From Marinobacterium sediminicola (GTDB taxonomy: Bacteria > Pseudomonadota > Gammaproteobacteria > Pseudomonadales > Balneatricaceae): a stretch of 64,000 nucleotides of DNA. The position numbers were made by a program, and so were the translations under genes. This document shows positions 62,413 through 64,000 of the stretch, in pieces. The notes beneath the pieces were generated by a model. That model did no database searches. It had not been told where the DNA came from and saw only the letters and a list, made by a program, of their open reading frames with translations. Numbering within the stretch: the first letter of the stretch is position 1; each line of letters opens with the position of its first letter. Where the stretch lies: positions 1,984,001 to 2,048,000 of the forward strand of contig NZ_CP092123.1 of assembly GCF_022343685.1 (NCBI RefSeq). Direction: 5' to 3'.

Positions 62413-64000
62413 TTATTCCATTTGCGCACTGCAACGTGCCATATCGGCCAGCTCTCGAACCGCGACAGTATACATCGCATAGTCTTGAGTGGTGGCGTTT
62501 CTCAGCTCTGCCAGCACATTCAACCAGCGTTCAATGTGGGGCTGATTCTGTTCCAGCCAACTGGCCAACTGCTCCGGCACCGGCTTGTTGTCATGCTGTG
62601 CCGCCCGCAACACTGAGGCGGTGAGTGCACGCTGCTGCGCATCCAGATCATCCCTGAAGGTATCGCGCGCCAGGGCCTGCCAATAACTGCTGATGCTCAA
62701 TTCGTTCAACTGGGAACTGAACCACTGCAGCTCCAGGCGTTCACCGAGACCAAAGAAGGCCTGTGCAGCCGCCTCAACCGTGACCTCCAGCTTGCTGGCA
62801 ACCTCAATGATACTCAATGAAGAATACAGTGACCTGGACCCGGCAACGACTTGGGCAAGGCGTGCAGGTACCCCTGCGTCCGTATAGCGACTATAGGCAG
62901 AATGCCAGATTTCAAAGGGCTCGCCACACAACAGTTCGCCAAGATTACGTGTAATGGCTTCAAGGTGCGGTGCAAAGTGATCCCGCTCACTCTGGCAGTC
63001 AAGTGACGAGGGGCGGTTACGCACAAACCAGCGCGTCGCTCTTCTGATCAGGTGCTGCAGATCATGCATCATATCCAGCTGGACCCCTGCATCCACCCGG
63101 TAATCCAGCGCCTCGACCCCTTCCCAGATCGGCTGCAGCGAAAACACATCCCTGGCCAATACATACGCACGTACGACATGTTCAATTTCGGCACCGGTCG
63201 ATGTCAGCAAACGCTCGGCAAAATTAATGCCCATGAGATTGACCATCTGGTTGGCAATCTGAGTCGCTATAATTTCACGCCGCAGACGATGTTGTTCCAG
63301 CTCGCCGCTGTGAGACTTCTGCAGCCGCGCGGGGAAGGCTGTCATCAATTCCTTCGCCAAATAGGGTTCATCGGCAACCGACGACGTCTGCAGCTGCTCC
63401 TTCAAATCGGCCTTGCTGTAGGAAACCAGCACCGACAGCTCCGGCCGGTTGAACCCTTCACGCGCGTTCTGACGTTCAGCCAATTGGTCATCACCTGGCA
63501 GAAACTCCAATGCCCGGTTCAGTTTGCCCTGAGCCTCGAGTGCATTTATAAAGCGTCGATATTCTGCCATCGAGACCGCTGAGCGCACTTCAGCCAACGA
63601 AATCGCCTGTACCTGACGATAGTTGTTCTGTAGCACCAACTCTGCCACATCGTCAGTCATGTCACTGAGCAGTCGATTTCGCTGCTTCGCGGTCATGTCT
63701 CCGTTATTGACCGCAGTGTTCAGCAAAATCTTGATATTCACTTCATGGTCTGAGCAATCCACGCCACCCGCGTTATCAATGAAGTCGGTATTCAGACGAC
63801 AGCCTTTGGCAGCCAATTCCATGCGACCACGCTGAGTCACACCAAGATTCCCCCCTTCGCCAATCACCTTGGCGCGAACATCTCCTGCGTTGACCCTCAG
63901 GCTATCATTGGACTTGTCTCCCACCTCGGCATGGCTCTCGTCACTGGCCTTGATGTAGGTGCCGATGCCGCCGTTCCAGATCAGGTCAACCTTGGCACAC
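62413..64000 (-). CDS. gdhB: NAD-specific glutamate dehydrogenase, N-terminal part outside window
   Basis: C-terminal 528 residues of the very large (about 1,600 residues) NAD-dependent glutamate dehydrogenase that deaminates glutamate to 2-oxoglutarate. The edge sequence KVDLIWNGGIGTYIKA, then VIGEGGNLGVTQRGRME, DFIDNAGGVDCSDHEVNIKILLN, and a long helical C-terminal domain with ALDYRVDAGVQLDMMHDLQHLIRRATRW match this family. The frame is open to the right edge. DUF2835 follows the stop by nine bases. Confidence 0.95.
   Translation of the reverse strand, partial: CAKVDLIWNGGIGTYIKASDESHAEVGDKSNDSLRVNAGDVRAKVIGEGGNLGVTQRGRMELAAKGCRLNTDFIDNAGGVDCSDHEVNIKILLNTAVNNGDMTAKQRNRLLSDMTDDVAELVLQNNYRQVQAISLAEVRSAVSMAEYRRFINALEAQGKLNRALEFLPGDDQLAERQNAREGFNRPELSVLVSYSKADLKEQLQTSSVADEPYLAKELMTAFPARLQKSHSGELEQHRLRREIIATQIANQMVNLMGINFAERLLTSTGAEIEHVVRAYVLARDVFSLQPIWEGVEALDYRVDAGVQLDMMHDLQHLIRRATRWFVRNRPSSLDCQSERDHFAPHLEAITRNLGELLCGEPFEIWHSAYSRYTDAGVPARLAQVVAGSRSLYSSLSIIEVASKLEVTVEAAAQAFFGLGERLELQWFSSQLNELSISSYWQALARDTFRDDLDAQQRALTASVLRAAQHDNKPVPEQLASWLEQNQPHIERWLNVLAELRNATTQDYAMYTVAVRELADMARCSAQME

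Overview
The window is a dense stretch of a gammaproteobacterial chromosome, with about 50 genes on both strands, short gaps and many intrinsic terminators. Ribosome modulation factor, SlyD, PtsP, MlaA, RlmKL, HrpA, a quinone-dependent PyrD, a large NAD-glutamate dehydrogenase and a TgpA-type transglutaminase point to a gammaproteobacterium. The order dusA - tal - STAS protein - PP2C-type response regulator - mlaA matches the Pseudomonas arrangement as I remember it. An Oceanospirillales/Pseudomonadales-like marine or aquatic bacterium fits best, but genus cannot be fixed from sequence alone. I see no tRNA, rRNA, IS element, prophage or CRISPR array.

Layout. 1-5.9 kb: aspS (cut by the left edge), a HIT protein, a GNAT-like acyltransferase, a Na+/H+ antiporter-family transporter and a flavin reductase. 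6-9.6 kb: electron-transfer flavoprotein etfBA diverging from its quinone oxidoreductase etfD. 9.7-15.4 kb: dusA, tal, the STAS/phosphatase partner-switch pair, mlaA and a porin. 15.8-23.5 kb: a five-gene leftward run (M23 peptidase, bactofilin, class II glutamine amidotransferase, acyl-CoA ligase, hrpA). 23.7-30.9 kb: a PutA-like protein whose catalytic residues are missing, ppnN, PIN-PhoH and mqo. 31-38.3 kb: an orphan yidD, an SLC5-STAC protein with no kinase, an MscS channel, an SH3 protein, a possible structured RNA, two small genes and a CBS-PAS-GGDEF-EAL protein. 38.4-47.6 kb: ptsP; a RimK-like ATP-grasp ligase diverging from a second ATP-grasp ligase, which overlaps a gene fusing an N-formylglutamate-amidohydrolase-like domain to a DUF1704 (QEGLA) peptidase; a short MscS protein; a second glutamine amidotransferase with an MFS transporter. 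47.7-64 kb: a double-receiver protein, a chemoreceptor with a C-terminal sensor, the YgjP/TgpA/DUF58/MoxR run, a renalase-like FAD enzyme, slyD, amtB, rlmKL, rmf, pyrD, a DUF2835 gene and the 3' part of gdhB (cut by the right edge).

Most of the window is housekeeping: translation, respiratory electron input to quinone (EtfD, Mqo, PyrD), envelope maintenance and nitrogen signalling (PtsP, AmtB, GDH). The parts that do not reduce to known biology are: (a) the ATP-grasp/DUF1704 locus, which resembles a peptide ligase-carboxypeptidase pair; (b) the PutA pseudoenzyme; (c) the kinase-less SLC5-STAC protein; and (d) the hairpin-rich stretch before a 50-residue membrane protein. Start codons were chosen from Shine-Dalgarno spacing; several are GTG or TTG and are flagged.
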